This document shows positions 10,801-21,217 of a DNA stretch of 64,000 bases, in pieces. Where the stretch lies: positions 1,011,139-1,075,138 of the forward strand of contig NC_033641.1 in the NCBI RefSeq assembly GCF_001540865.1, read 5' to 3'. The notes under the pieces are model-generated. The model did not search any database and was not told the DNA's origin. It saw nothing but the letters and a program-made list of their open reading frames with translations. Numbering within the stretch: position 1 is the first letter of the stretch; every line of letters starts with the position of its first letter. Source of the DNA: Ananas comosus (Eukaryota > Streptophyta > Magnoliopsida > Poales > Bromeliaceae). The translations under genes were made by a program, and so were the position numbers.

Positions 10801-13205
10801 TTAAAGATATCAGTTAAATAAGACAGTTTAGAAGAGTCTAAAGAGAATGGGGCAGCTAGAATGCATGAATACATAATCCCACACATGCGTACTTAGAATG
10901 TATGTATATGGAAGTAAATCTGCAAACAAGAACATATATAATTTGTTTATCTGCTAAATTACCTCTTCCCTTTCCCTCTTTCTGCTGCTTTAGCATCATT
11001 TGCCTCACTCTTCTGTTTACTGATTTGAAGAGATCTAATCAGTATGTTTGTGGTGTCTGTTTTAACTATTTGTCCCTCTAAAATAACAAAAGGCAAATCA
11101 GCATCAGAATTCGCATTAGAAACATATGTAGCTAAGAAAAAGTGTGACAGAGGCACTCCTCGAGCATTTAAAAGTCACAAGGAGCTCTTAAATCATAACA
11201 TAACAAAATTATCAAAATAATGTAATATGAATGAACAAAGCACAAAACAGCTCTTAGAAACATCTTCTTTCCATTAATATCTCAAATAGCCACAAGATTC
11301 ATCCCACGGAGAGAGACTATTAAAGCAACAATCATCACAAAAGAATCCAAGCAATAGTCGGTTTTCCTATAGTTTGACTGGATGATAAAAGCTAATTTTG
11401 ACCACAAACGCTACCTTGAAATGAACACCTTGGCATATAATCATTTTTTATGTGACTAGTTGACTGAAACTGGTAACAACAGCTGAACCATAAAACTATT
11501 TTAGGGAACATCAGAATGAAATATTAAATTCAGTTTGCATAAGTACAGAAAATATTTTATTAGCAACTATAGAGCCTCAGAAAGAAGGAATAAGGAGCAA
11601 ACTACACATGTAAATACGTAATTAAATATTTATAACTGCAACTTCATACTACCAGTCTGATAGTAAGTTGTTCAGAGAGTTTACATTTTGAGCTGCAGTT
11701 ATTGGGTTGCTACCAGAATGACATAAGGATTATGAGTCAGTCAACATATCATTTTCACTAAATATCGGATCACTACTTTCACTACGTTCTTCTTAACAAA
11801 GAAGAAACATGGACAGCGAGTCACCTTTGTTTTGCCGTTCTCCATCGTCGGCACATGGGGACCCTTTCCATATCAGATTACCAGTGACTACTGCATGCTA
11901 ATGCATGCAGACATGTAAATGGCTTCATACTTAGTTATTCTAAATTAATAACTAAGATATTATTTGAATTCTAAATTAATATATTTATGATTAGTTATCC
12001 TAGATCTATTCTTTGTAGGTAGATCGGTAAGGAGTTTCCTCCAAAAAGAAAAACAATGGTATCCATTCCACTTCTCTGTCCTAATTTTCTCAAAGTTGAC
12101 AAGTTGTCCTGTTTGAATCATGCATGCCGTGTCCTATCTCTCGTGAACGTGTCTGCGTAACCTAGGATCTAACAAGGCACTGGCTATCTACAAGGAGATA
12201 CGTCTTATGATGGCACGCCATCCCAGATGCTGTGGCAAAATAGATTTAGTATTGGACATTGTCTTATTTAGAAAGATTAACATAAATAGTTCAACATTTT
12301 GAATAAATAAAACAGTTTTGATTGACTAAATAATAAGGACGGGCATGTAAACTGATGGCTTTGCCGCCATCTAAAATAAAGAAGTGATCACAGCTATCAT
12401 ATCTGGTCTAAGTAAGCGGTGACGTGTAATTTGGCATTAATTCAATGCGCTAAAGGCTATGGAAAGGTAAAGCATGTAACAGTTTAGAATGGAAATTGAT
12501 GAATGTGCACTCTCACAGCTATCATAAGTTCATAACAGCACCAAGCCTAGATATCTAAGCATGCAAGTTCACAGGTACAATGAGGAAAAGTAAAAAAGGA
12601 AACCAAGTAACGCAACAAGCACAAAACAAAGTATGAGCATGCAATTACGTAATACCAACCTGCTCAGAAGGGAAGCAGATACATAAGTATACAGTAAGCA
12701 AAATCATTAGTAACGCCATGACGAAATGCACATGTACATATATTCACAAATGATATAATCAGTAATCAGCTTAATGCAAGGAAACAAAAGCCATGAAAAC
12801 AGGAATGCTGGAAACATGGCTATAATTTAGCTTACAAACTGTTTTCAGCATACACAAACTAGAATAAAAATCCAATTTGAAAAGCAAAAATAATAACACC
12901 AAGTAAAATAATTTAGTTTATACTCTGCATGTAATGTATAAGCGAGATGATCACGATAAAATTTGCAACTTTTACACAACAACACAATTATTACGCATTG
13001 AACATTGTAAAACTCACAACTTGCGCCAAAAAAATAAAAATTAAATAAGACTAAACCACGAATTGAAGCCAACCTGGGGGATCAGTATCATGCTCGCAAA
13101 CATACACTCGAATCCCACCCTGCACACGGCACCAACCAGTGAGAAATCCACAATTGGGAGCCAAACAAGCCCAAATTTAACTATCCAAGCACGGAAATAA
13201 AGAAT

Positions 13206-13248
<43 letters not shown>

Positions 13249-13363
13249 CAATTAGGGTTTTAGAGCGAGGGAGAGAGAGAAAAGTGAGTCGGAATCAAAC
13301 AAAACCGAATCTAAGAATCGAAACATGGAAAGTAACAAGGTGAGAAGGAGAAACTAGGGTTTG

Positions 13364-13402
<39 letters not shown>

Positions 13403-13591
13403 GAGGTTGGAGGAGGGGATGGTGGAGGAGAAGTTGCCGCGGGAGGGGAGGCCTACGAGGAACTTGGCGGCGCCCTCCGCCACCGCCGTGGAGGAGGCGG
13501 CGGAGCGCGGCGGCGCCGCCGCTCTGACTCGGGCCGCGGCGCCGGCGCCGGCGCGCGCGGTGGCGGTGGCGGCGGAGCCCTCGCTCTCCAT
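7828..13591 (-). CDS. Small SAP-domain nucleic-acid-binding protein, six exons
   Basis: Exons, 5' to 3' on the minus strand: 13591-13403, 13119-13074, 11077-10963, 9353-9274, 8632-8541, 7866-7828. They sum to 561 nt, a 186-residue protein in a consistent frame. Residues 1-63 are Ala-rich and end LPSRGNFSSTIPSSNL. Next comes GIRVYVCEHDTDPP and a segment containing TDTTNILIRSLQISKQK. A basic, Lys/Arg-rich linker follows (about 100-142). A C-terminal SAP motif covers about 152-186 (MTVERLRALLKEKGLSTRGK, then DELITRL). SAP motifs bind DNA or RNA; the layout matches a small conserved plant SAP protein of unknown role. Introns 1-4 are GT-AG. Intron 5 starts GCAAGAAC after AAAAAG and ends TCGCAG, a GC-AG intron, needed to join GKK to DELITRL. 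The ATG at 13591 opens the frame; a GTG nine bases upstream is not needed. Introns are long and AT-rich. Confidence 0.85.
8760..8880. repeat. Small GC-richer repeat relic in intron 4 of the SAP gene
   Basis: Contains CGTGCCA, TGGCACACCGGTATGCC and CCAATGGCA words repeated in both directions, as in degenerate hAT-type repeats. The borders are not clear. Confidence 0.35.
13203..13402. repeat. Poly-A (13209-13247) and GA tract (13367-13399) in intron 1 of the SAP gene
   Basis: A 38-base A run and a GA run directly behind the exon 1 splice donor at 13402-13401 (minus strand GTACTC). An AAACCCTAA-type telo-box lies at about 13252-13261 on the minus strand. Confidence 0.75.
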
Positions 13592-13673
13592 TACCGACAC
13601 TCCTTTTTGAAAATAAATTATTTATTTATTGTTTTTTTTCTACTGGTGTGAGGAGATAGTGAAATACAGGGTC

Positions 13674-13716
13674 GTATAAATGGGCCCCATTATACGGTAT
13701 AAATGGGCCCCATTAG
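13674..13716 (-). promoter_or_regulatory. Tandem site II (TCP-type) promoter elements of the SAP gene
   Basis: On the minus strand the word ATGGGGCCCATTTATAC occurs twice in tandem (rc of 13674-13692 and 13697-13715), 85-125 bp before the ATG. TGGGCC/GGGCCCA is the site II motif bound by TCP factors in many housekeeping plant genes. The overlapping TTTATA words may act as TATA boxes. Function is inferred. Confidence 0.6.
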
Positions 13717-13739
13717 ACGTTCTAATGCGGGGAAGGGGC

Positions 13740-14089
13740 AAAGGGTAAATTTGCATTGTAGTAACTAAACTTTTGACTTTATATCTTTTATGAAAAAGCA
13801 CCTAAATTTTAATTTTGGCAATTAGAACCGCAAACTTTATTAAATAGTTACTAATTATGCAAATGTTTTGATCAAATGTTATGTTTATAATTTTGTCGGA
13901 CTTCGAAATGTAGAAAAATCTACTTTTCTCTTCCAATTTCAATAATCATGCGCGAAAAAAGAAGATTTGCTTTTCTTTTTATATTTTTCTCCTACGTTTT
14001 AAAGAGTTATAAAATTATATGCAAAATATACGATCAAAACAATTAGGTGTGGCAAGAGGCCGGAATTGATCGTGTCACGTGCGATGACA
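13740..14089. other. AT-rich intergenic DNA, decayed repeat
   Basis: Has the AGTAACTAAACTTTTGACTTT type of phrase common in small plant MITEs, but no definable ends. No gene. Confidence 0.4.
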
Positions 14090-15012
14090 GGAGGTTGATT
14101 AGTGCCAACGATTTTACAACATCATGTCAATATCTTGTCACCGTAATATGATATGATGGTCACGACTTGTGCCGATGAGCACATAAATCTTTGGATGCTA
14201 ACAAGTAAATTACGAAATCAAAATACTACAAAATCGAAGTACCTAAAAGCTTCAAAAAAAAAAAAAAAAAAACTAACATGCACTGCAGGACCCGAATGGC
14301 TAGGAATCAAGTGTATGTACAATCAAACTATAGTAACTTCATTGCGAATAGCCGAGGCACCGCAGTTCAAAGAATCAGTTACACTACTATAACATTGAGT
14401 AAGTCACTGATTAATTAGTAGACATTCAACTGATTTCTCGCGTTGGTCACACTCGGTACCCTTATTCTCTAATAACTATCTGCATATTCGCTCCAGTGTC
14501 CCCACACTGTTGACTTAAAACTCGTCTATCCCAAAAAGGGAAGTGACTTATACACCAATCTCATCGGATCAACCATCGTCCCCGTGATGATCAATCGATC
14601 GGGAGCATTTAGGAATTAACCACCAAAAACACACGTCTCAATTTTTCAACTCTTGAGAATATATGTCATCGTCTTATTAATTCCTTACATATTCTAATTC
14701 CTTACATAATTTATGAATACATACACAATATGAATAAAAATAAGAATCTAAATTCGTTTATAATATTTAACATCAAATACAAATTTATGTTCTAAAAAAA
14801 ATATATGTGTTGACCTGGTTGGCTTTTAGGACAGTTTTATTTACAGGTAATTAAGATAATAATAATCAGCTATTAAGCATAACTTATACGGGAAAAACCT
14901 TGCCAACTTTGTTGTAATTGATATTTTAAACTTCAAAATCTATAAACGGAAATTAGCGTAGAGATTTACACCGCTGGAGAAGAAGAATAATTTACAGCTC
15001 CAGGAGGTAACA
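14090..15012 (+). repeat. Duplicated flank X, copy 1, split by about 550 bp
   Basis: 14090-14272 and about 14830-15012 match 20660-21058 in the same orientation. Shared words include CATGTCAATATCTTGT, GAAATCAAAATACTACAAA, AAGTACCTAAAAGCTTC followed by poly-A, AATAATCAGCTATT, TAATTGATATTTTAAAC, CAAAATCTATAAAC and GGAGGTAACAAA. The intervening 14273-14829 is absent from the other copy. It holds no ORF I trust and could be an insertion. X lies upstream of kelch copy 1. Confidence 0.65.
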
Positions 15013-15114
15013 AAGTACATTATCATTTTCCTATTAAAGGAATTAAGGTTTGAGGATCAAATGTCAAACTTCTCATAGTTTGAGGACCAAACGTGCAATT
15101 TAGCCTCACCCCGC

Positions 15115-15666
15115 TATAAATACCTTTCTTTCTCTTTTTCACAGCATGCTTTTGCTGGGGCATCATCGATGCTTCAAATTTTGATTTAGGAGAGCCCTAA
15201 CAGGTGAGCTTTTGCTTTTTAATTAATGATCCAACAATTCCATGATAAAATTGGTGAGGTTTTGATGCTCCTCTTCCAAATGATGCATGTTTTATTTTGT
15301 TTTATTTTCTCTCTCAATCTCCTCTTGTTCTGTTTGTAATATACTTTTCAATATTGCATATCAACTGTTGTTTTAATGATTGATTTTGTCTTAAATTAGG
15401 GTTTTACTCCTTAATAGGTTCTTATTTGAGAACAAAAATGTAATCTTCTTCTGTTCTATTTTTTTCTGTGTTTTGTTTCATGCCTACCACATGTTTGATT
15501 GAATGCCTCAAAATGCTTTTGCTTTAATTAGTACTTGTTTCTGTGCTGTCAAAAGATTTTTGAAGAAAGGTTTGATATTGGTTCGTGTTTTGATTGTATA
15601 TGCATATAATGTTTGCTGGCAAAGATGCTGAATCTTTTTTAATCTTGGAATTTTGGGAAGAATCAG
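15115..15666 (+). promoter_or_regulatory. TATA box, leader exon and leader intron of kelch copy 1
   Basis: TATAAATA at 15115-15122. The leader exon ends at about 15201 (CCCTAACAG|GTGAGC), and the acceptor AATCAG sits directly before the ATG at 15667. Copy 3 has the same design, which supports the model. Confidence 0.6.
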
Positions 15667-16848
15667 ATGTTGGAGGCCGAGGAGGATGCAATTGGCGGTG
15701 CCTGTGAATGCGAAGAGAATGAGATTTTAGTGTGATCTGAAGGAGCAAGCTGCGAAAATTGAAATGGATCATCTGTTCCGAGATGTTGATGCCTCTTATT
15801 TGCCGCCTTTATCGCCCTTCTTATCTTGGCGAGGCTTCCGAGCTCAAAGTACTGTGATCTTCGTTTGGTGAACCGGCGCTTCCGTTCTCTAATAAGAAAT
15901 GGTGAGCTCCATGAGATACGAAAGAAGATTGGGCTTAAGGAGCCAAAATTTTTTTTAGATTCAGGAGAAGCCCGCTATCAGTGTTATGAACCATATACCA
16001 GGTCCTGTTGGGACCTCCCTGTATGTCCATACAACGAAACCACTCCATATCGTGCCAAGGAATTGTTCTGCGTGGGAACACATCTTCTTGTGTTGGGAAT
16101 AATCAGTGGGGATGTTGATCTTTGGATTGATTCGGATATTTGGAGGTACGAATTGGGGTTAAACCGGTGGTTCAACGGTCCTATGATGATCACACCAAGA
16201 TATTTCTTCGCATCTGCAGACTGTGGTAGTGTGGTTTGTGTCGCTGGAGGGCAACAACAAGTTACTGAGGAGGCTTTGAGTAGCGTCGAAAAGTATAATC
16301 CTGAGAGCAAGTCATGGGAGTCGCTCCCCAGTATGAATATGCGAAGAAAGTTTTGCTCAGGATTTTATATGGATAGTAAGTTTTATGTTATCGGTGGCAT
16401 AAATGAGAATCGTGATTCACTTACTTGTGGAGAATGTTATGATTTTGAGCGGAATGTGTGGGAACTTATTCCTAATATGATAGAAGATGATCCATCTCGC
16501 TCCTCTCAACCCCAAGATTTCATGGCAGTTGTAAACAATGAATTGTATTATCTTGACATCCCTTCTCACCATCTCAACGTGTACTTGAAAAACAACAACA
16601 CATGGAAGATAGTCGGTAGGGCGCCAGCGAGCATAGAACTCTTCGAGGGTTGGGGAGTGAAATTGAAGTCTTTGGGGGACGAGCTAGTTTTAATCTGTAG
16701 AACGCTCCGCAAGTGCCCTACTTTAGAGATCTTTATGTGCTTCTGCACACCTAGTCCTGAATTAGATAATGTAGAATGGCGTGTCCTTGATTTCCATCGT
16801 CAAGGGCGGAACCCGTCCATTTATAATTGTTGTGTAATGATGGCTTGA
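15667..16848 (+). pseudogene. F-box/kelch-repeat gene, copy 1, disabled 5' end
   Basis: From the conserved ATG the frame reads MLEAEEDAIGGACECEENEI and then meets TGA at codon 23 (15733-15735); copy 3 has GGA there. Next come a 1-bp insertion (SEGAS region) and a 10-bp deletion just before ATCGCCC (about 15810). The net change is minus 9, so the frame returns and the body from about 15826 to 16848 (about 340 codons) stays open. That body has the end of the F-box (LARLPSSKYCDLRLVNRRF) and kelch motifs (VCVAGGQQQ, then FYVIGGINE and CYDFERNVWELIPNM). The first in-frame ATG after the lesions is far inside the kelch region. An ATG at 15764 leads into the wrong frame. I call it a pseudogene; the long open body means the damage is recent or selection relaxed late. 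It is SKIP11/At1g74510-like by family knowledge. Confidence 0.8.
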
Positions 16849-17253
16849 TCTGACAACTGAAGCAGAATGGGGGCAAGCAAATCACACAACCAAGTGATGA
16901 AAAAGTTAGCATTTATTTTGGTTGTGTATTTTCAAGCATGTAGATGCTGCTTGTTGATTATCTCCTAGTTTCAGTTTTCACAGCAGAACAATGTGTTGTT
17001 TATGTACTGGTTGATGTTGCTCATTTTGATTAATAGAAAGTTAAATATAAATTTAGGGGGTGTTGGGCCTTGCTTTCCAGAAGTGATTTTGAGCCCAAAA
17101 TCACTTTTGAGCTTAGTAGAGCGTTTGGAAACGATATATGGAAAATCTGATTCTGTTTTTCAGAATCAGAAAACTAATTTTGAAGGTTCCAGAATCACTT
17201 GTCAAGCTAATCACACACGATTTACTTGCCCCCGTTCTGCTTTAATTGTTAGA
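16849..17253. other. Spacer between convergent kelch copies 1 and 2, with a MITE fragment
   Basis: 16849-17010 is the 3' UTR of copy 1, also seen downstream of copy 3. About 17050-17205 (GGGGTGTTGGGCC, AAGTGATTTTGAGC, CAGAATCAGAAA) is an inverted-repeat relic that cuts into the copy 2 3' UTR homology. 17206-17253 matches the copy 2/3 3' UTR. Confidence 0.55.
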
Positions 17254-18498
17254 TCAAGCCATCATTACACAACAATTATTAATGGACCGGTTCTGCCCTT
17301 GATGACTGTAATCAAGGACATGCCATTCTACATCATCTAATTCAGGACTAGGTGTGCAAAAGCACATAATGATCGCAAGAGAAGAGCAATTGCGCAGCGT
17401 TCTACAGACTGCATGAGAAGAGCAATTGCGCAGCGTTCTACAGACTAAAAGTAGCTCTTCCCCCAAAGACTTCAACTCCACTCCCCAACTTTGGAAGTGT
17501 TCTATGCTCGCCGGCACCCTACCCACTTTCTTCCATGTATTATTGTTTTTCAAGTACACCTTGAGACGGCGAGAAGGGACATCAAGATGATACAACTCAT
17601 TGTTTACAACTGCCACGTGATATGAGAGTTCATAGCATCTAAAGGTCCACGACGGATCATCTTCTATCATATTAGGAATCATTTCCCACACATTCCGCTC
17701 AAAATCATAACATTCTCCACAAGTAAGTAAATCACGATTCTCATTTATGCCACCGATAACATAAAACTTACTATCCATATAAAATCCAGAGCAAAACTTT
17801 CTTCGCATGTTCATACTAGAGAGCGGCTCCCATGACTTTCTCTCAGGATTATACTTTTCTGCGCTATTCAGAACCTCCTTACTAACTTGTTGTTCCCCTC
17901 CAGCGACACAAGCCACACTACCACAGTCTGCAGATGCGAAGAAATATCTTGGTGTGATCATCATAGGACCGTTGAACCACCGGTTTAACTCCAATTTGTA
18001 CCTCCAAATATCTGAGTCCAATTCGAACCGCCAAATATCTGCGTCACGCCAAAGACCATCAACCCTTCTGATTATTCCCAACACAAGAAGATGTGTTCCC
18101 ACGCAGAACAATTTCGTGGCACGATATGCAATGGTTTCGTCGTATGGACATACAGGGAGGTCCCAACAGGACCTGGTATATGGTTCATAACACTTATAGC
18201 GAGCTTCAGTATATGGTTCATAACACCGATAGCGAGCTTTTCCCGAATGTAAGAAAATTTTTGGCTCCTTAATTCCAATCTTCTTTCGAATCTCATTGAG
18301 CTCACCGCTTCTTATTAGAGAATGGAAGCGCCGGCTCACCAAGCGAAGATCACAATACTTTGAGCTCGGAAGCCTTGCCAAGATAAGAAGGGCGATGTCG
18401 TCACTGAAAGGCGGCAAATAAGAGGCATCAACACGGCTTGCTCCTTCAGATCCCACTAAAATCTTTCTCTTCGCATTCGCAGGTACCACCAATTGCAT
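17254..18498 (-). CDS. F-box/kelch-repeat protein, copy 2, remodelled start and internal duplications
   Basis: An open frame of 414 residues. F-box at about 28-72 (YLPPFSDDIALLILARLPSS onward), kelch motifs at about 190-300 (FASADCGSVACVAGG; CSGFYMDSKFYVIGGINE; ECYDFERNVWEMIPNM), C-terminus ending CVMMA as in the paralogs. F-box/kelch proteins are substrate receptors of SCF ubiquitin ligases; substrate unknown. Compared with copy 3, a 30-bp deletion removed the splice acceptor and original ATG. The present ATG lies in another frame (MQLVVPANAKRK), and a 2-bp deletion (GAGAATGAG to GAGAAAG) restores the ancestral frame. Three in-frame tandem duplications are present: residues 88-97/99-108, 152-160/161-169, 352-363/364-375. 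Its upstream leader is replaced by repeat DNA at 18808, so expression is doubtful; it may be a pseudogene with an intact frame. Confidence 0.75.
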   Translation of the reverse strand: MQLVVPANAKRKILVGSEGASRVDASYLPPFSDDIALLILARLPSSKYCDLRLVSRRFHSLIRSGELNEIRKKIGIKEPKIFLHSGKARYRCYEPYTEARYKCYEPYTRSCWDLPVCPYDETIAYRATKLFCVGTHLLVLGIIRRVDGLWRDADIWRFELDSDIWRYKLELNRWFNGPMMITPRYFFASADCGSVACVAGGEQQVSKEVLNSAEKYNPERKSWEPLSSMNMRRKFCSGFYMDSKFYVIGGINENRDLLTCGECYDFERNVWEMIPNMIEDDPSWTFRCYELSYHVAVVNNELYHLDVPSRRLKVYLKNNNTWKKVGRVPASIEHFQSWGVELKSLGEELLLVCRTLRNCSSHAVCRTLRNCSSLAIIMCFCTPSPELDDVEWHVLDYSHQGQNRSINNCCVMMA

Positions 18499-18807
18499 CC
18501 TCCTCGGCCTCCTAAAAAAGATTCAGCTTCTTTGTCAGCAAACATTATATGCATATACAATCAAAACACGAACCAAAATCAAACCTTTCTTCACAAAAAA
18601 GCATCTTTTGACAGGACAGAAACAAGTACTAATTAAAGCAAAATCTTTGTGAAGCATTCAATCAAACATGTGGTAGGCACGAAACAAAACACAGAAAAAA
18701 AAAAAATAGAAGAAAAAGAATACATTTTTGTTCTCAAATAAGAACCTATTAAGGAGTAAAGCCCTAATTTAAGACAAAATCAATCATTATATTGAAAAGT
18801 ATATGTA

Positions 18808-19322
18808 ACAACCTGGAGGAATAAACAATAGTAGTAGTTAACAGGGGAGGCAGTAAAAATGGCAACTTTACAAAAATATAGGAGAGATAAGCGGCGGCAG
18901 CAAGTCGAGGAAGGGCGAGCTTGACGGAGCGGTCTGGCGAGAGGTGGTCCGGGCGGAGCTCTGGCGGGACGACGGATCTAGGGCATCCTCAGCGCTCGGA
19001 GAGGGCGATGGGAGAATAGAGAAAGGGCGCAAGGGAATCCGACAACTCTCTCTTTCGCTGTTTTATTATTTTTTTTTACAGCTTAATCTATTATTTTCTG
19101 CAATTAACTTTTTAGTACAATGTATGTACGGAGGGTATAAGAAACAGATGTAACTAATGTGAAGAATATCAATGAAATGAATTAGCATCCTCTTTCTTCC
19201 CCCAGTTCTTCTCTTCTCTTCTCTTCTCTACCTCTAATCCCCCAACCCTCGTCTCTCTGTCTCAATTTTTTCATTCCTCTCTACTCTATTTCTCTTCTCT
19301 TATCTTATTCCCGCATCATTTA
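18808..19322. mobile_element. Inserted repeat DNA replacing the copy 2 leader (probable retrotransposon/LTR piece)
   Basis: Homology with copy 3's leader intron stops at about 18807 (AAAAGTATAT), and TGTAACAACCTGGAGGAATA begins. It contains a GC-rich stretch (18885-19040) and a CT-rich stretch (19196-19310). TGTAAC is a common start of plant Ty3-type LTRs. No coding domain. Confidence 0.5.
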
Positions 19323-19907
19323 TGTAACGCACTGGACCTTTGCAAATTGCGAGGTTCGAGTGTTTGAATGTATTTCGAGCTTTTCCACACTTGGTGGAGG
19401 GTTGTAGAATGTTCTCCGACCTAAAAAGTTCGAAAACTGGAATTCTGGACAAGTCCTGAGAGTTTTTACTCTCGGGGACCGGTCCCTGGAAGGAGAGACC
19501 AGTCCCCCAGTGAGCAGTGTTGAGGCAGCCTGAGGCAACCGGTCCCTGGCAGGCGAGACCGGTTCCCGAACGCGACTTCGCAGTGAGAGACCGGTCCCGC
19601 GCAGGGAGAGACCGGTTCCCGAACGCTGGTTTTTCGGGTTCGCAGCGAGAGACCGGTCCCTGCTGGGGAGAGNATGTACATAGTTGACTTAACTCGCCAG
19701 TGCGAGTAGCTCTGTATTTTGGATCTGAACTATGTATATGAAACTCTGTTTTATTTAGCTTCAGTTTTCTCTAGCAGCTCTCTACTACTGTTCGTAGTAG
19801 TGTTTGATTTTTACAGGTACAGCTATCGCTTCGTATACAGAAAAAATTTCTTTGTATACGGCGGATCTGTCGGCGTGCCCGGGGAACGTGTAATCCGGGG
19901 CGTGACA
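19323..19907. mobile_element. Solo LTR-like sequence, probably Ty3/gypsy type
   Basis: Begins TGTAACGCACTGGACC and ends CCGGGGCGTGACA, a TG...CA pair typical of LTRs. The middle has six or seven copies of a GAGACCGGT(C/T)CC(C/T) word (19475-19670). An N at 19673 sits at the end of this array, suggesting an assembly break in repeats. No gag-pol, PBS or second LTR nearby, and no matching 5-bp flanks (ATTTA versus AGTAA). Confidence 0.6.
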
Positions 19908-20659
19908 AGTAATACTATAAACACTGCAATTCAGCATTAAATTACTGCATTAAACCAAATGCGCTAATGCAGCTTCAGTAGTAATCTCATTTAGAAATTC
20001 AAGATACCTGAATATATCGAAATATTCTGTAATATTACATAACTCGAACAAACGCGATCTTATAGGCATTTTCACTTTCCATATTATGCTTCTTTTTTTT
20101 TTTTTTTCCCAAGGCGCCACTCAACTGTTCTTTTCTAAATCCTTACACTATAAACAATAAAACTATAATTTTATATAAAACTATTAAAATAATACTGGTT
20201 AAAAGAGGTAGAATATATATTCAGCTTATTTTGATATAAAAAATAATAAAATACAAACAAATAATAAAAAATAAGTTGATAGAAGCTTTTAATGAGTCTA
20301 TCATGGAAATTTTTAAAAAATTTTTCTAATCTTTAACTTGTGTTACTTTAATAAAGTTGTTAGATTTTATCTAAAATAATAAATTTATTAATAATAATAT
20401 AGAAATTAGTGAGAGGAAAAAGTTTAATAATGTCTATGAGAAAATAAAGTATTATAATATAGAAAAACAAAAATAAATCTAAACCACAATTTAGAGATTA
20501 ATAAAATAATATTAAAGTATAGTATATTAGCTTACCATGTGGTGAGAGACGGATTGGGCTATGTCGCATTCGAAGTTGCTGTAGGTTGGATGGGGCCGGG
20601 ACATGTTCGAAATATATTTTAAGTGAATTGATTGTACATTTCTAATGGTTTGAACTTTT
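19908..20659. other. AT-rich intergenic DNA, no gene seen
   Basis: Long A/T runs and a T run at 20094-20107. Nothing recognisable. Confidence 0.5.
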
Positions 20660-20823
20660 GAATTAATGGTTAGCGCAAAAAATTTTTATAGTATCATGTC
20701 AATATCTTGTAAACACAGAACGATGCGTTGGTCATGACTTATGCCGATGTGCATTTAAATCCTTTGATGTAAACAATTAAATTATGAAATCAAAATACTA
20801 CAAATCAAAGTACCTAAAAGCTT

Positions 20824-20873
<50 letters not shown>

Positions 20874-21058
20874 AGCTTTATTTGCTGGCAATTAAGATAA
20901 CAATAATCAGCTATTGAGCAGAACTCATAACAGGAAAAACTTTTCCAACCTTGCTGTAATTGATATTTTAAACCTCAAAATCTATAAACCGAAGCTGGCG
21001 TAATGATTAAACTATTGAAGAATGAAGAATACTTTACAGCTCTAGGAGGTAACAAAAT
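20660..21058 (+). repeat. Duplicated flank X, copy 2
   Basis: Same orientation as 14090-15012, lying just past the 3' UTR of kelch copy 3. Contains an A run of about 45 at 20826-20870. In copy 1 the 550-bp insertion occurs directly after the matching A run. Confidence 0.65.
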
Positions 21059-21217
21059 CTATTAATATTGTTCTGCTGAAAACTGAACTAGGAGATAATC
21101 AACCAGCAACAACTACATGCTTGAAAATACACAAACAAAATAAATACTAACATTGTCATCACTTGCCAAGCAAATCACACTCGATTTCTTTGCCCCCGTT
21201 CTGCTTTAATTGTCAGA

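Noticed and set aside
19466..19681. Minus-strand ORF with repeated GTGLSL-type motifs
   Set aside because: Translation of the GAGACCGGTCCC array in the LTR-like sequence, and it runs into an N.
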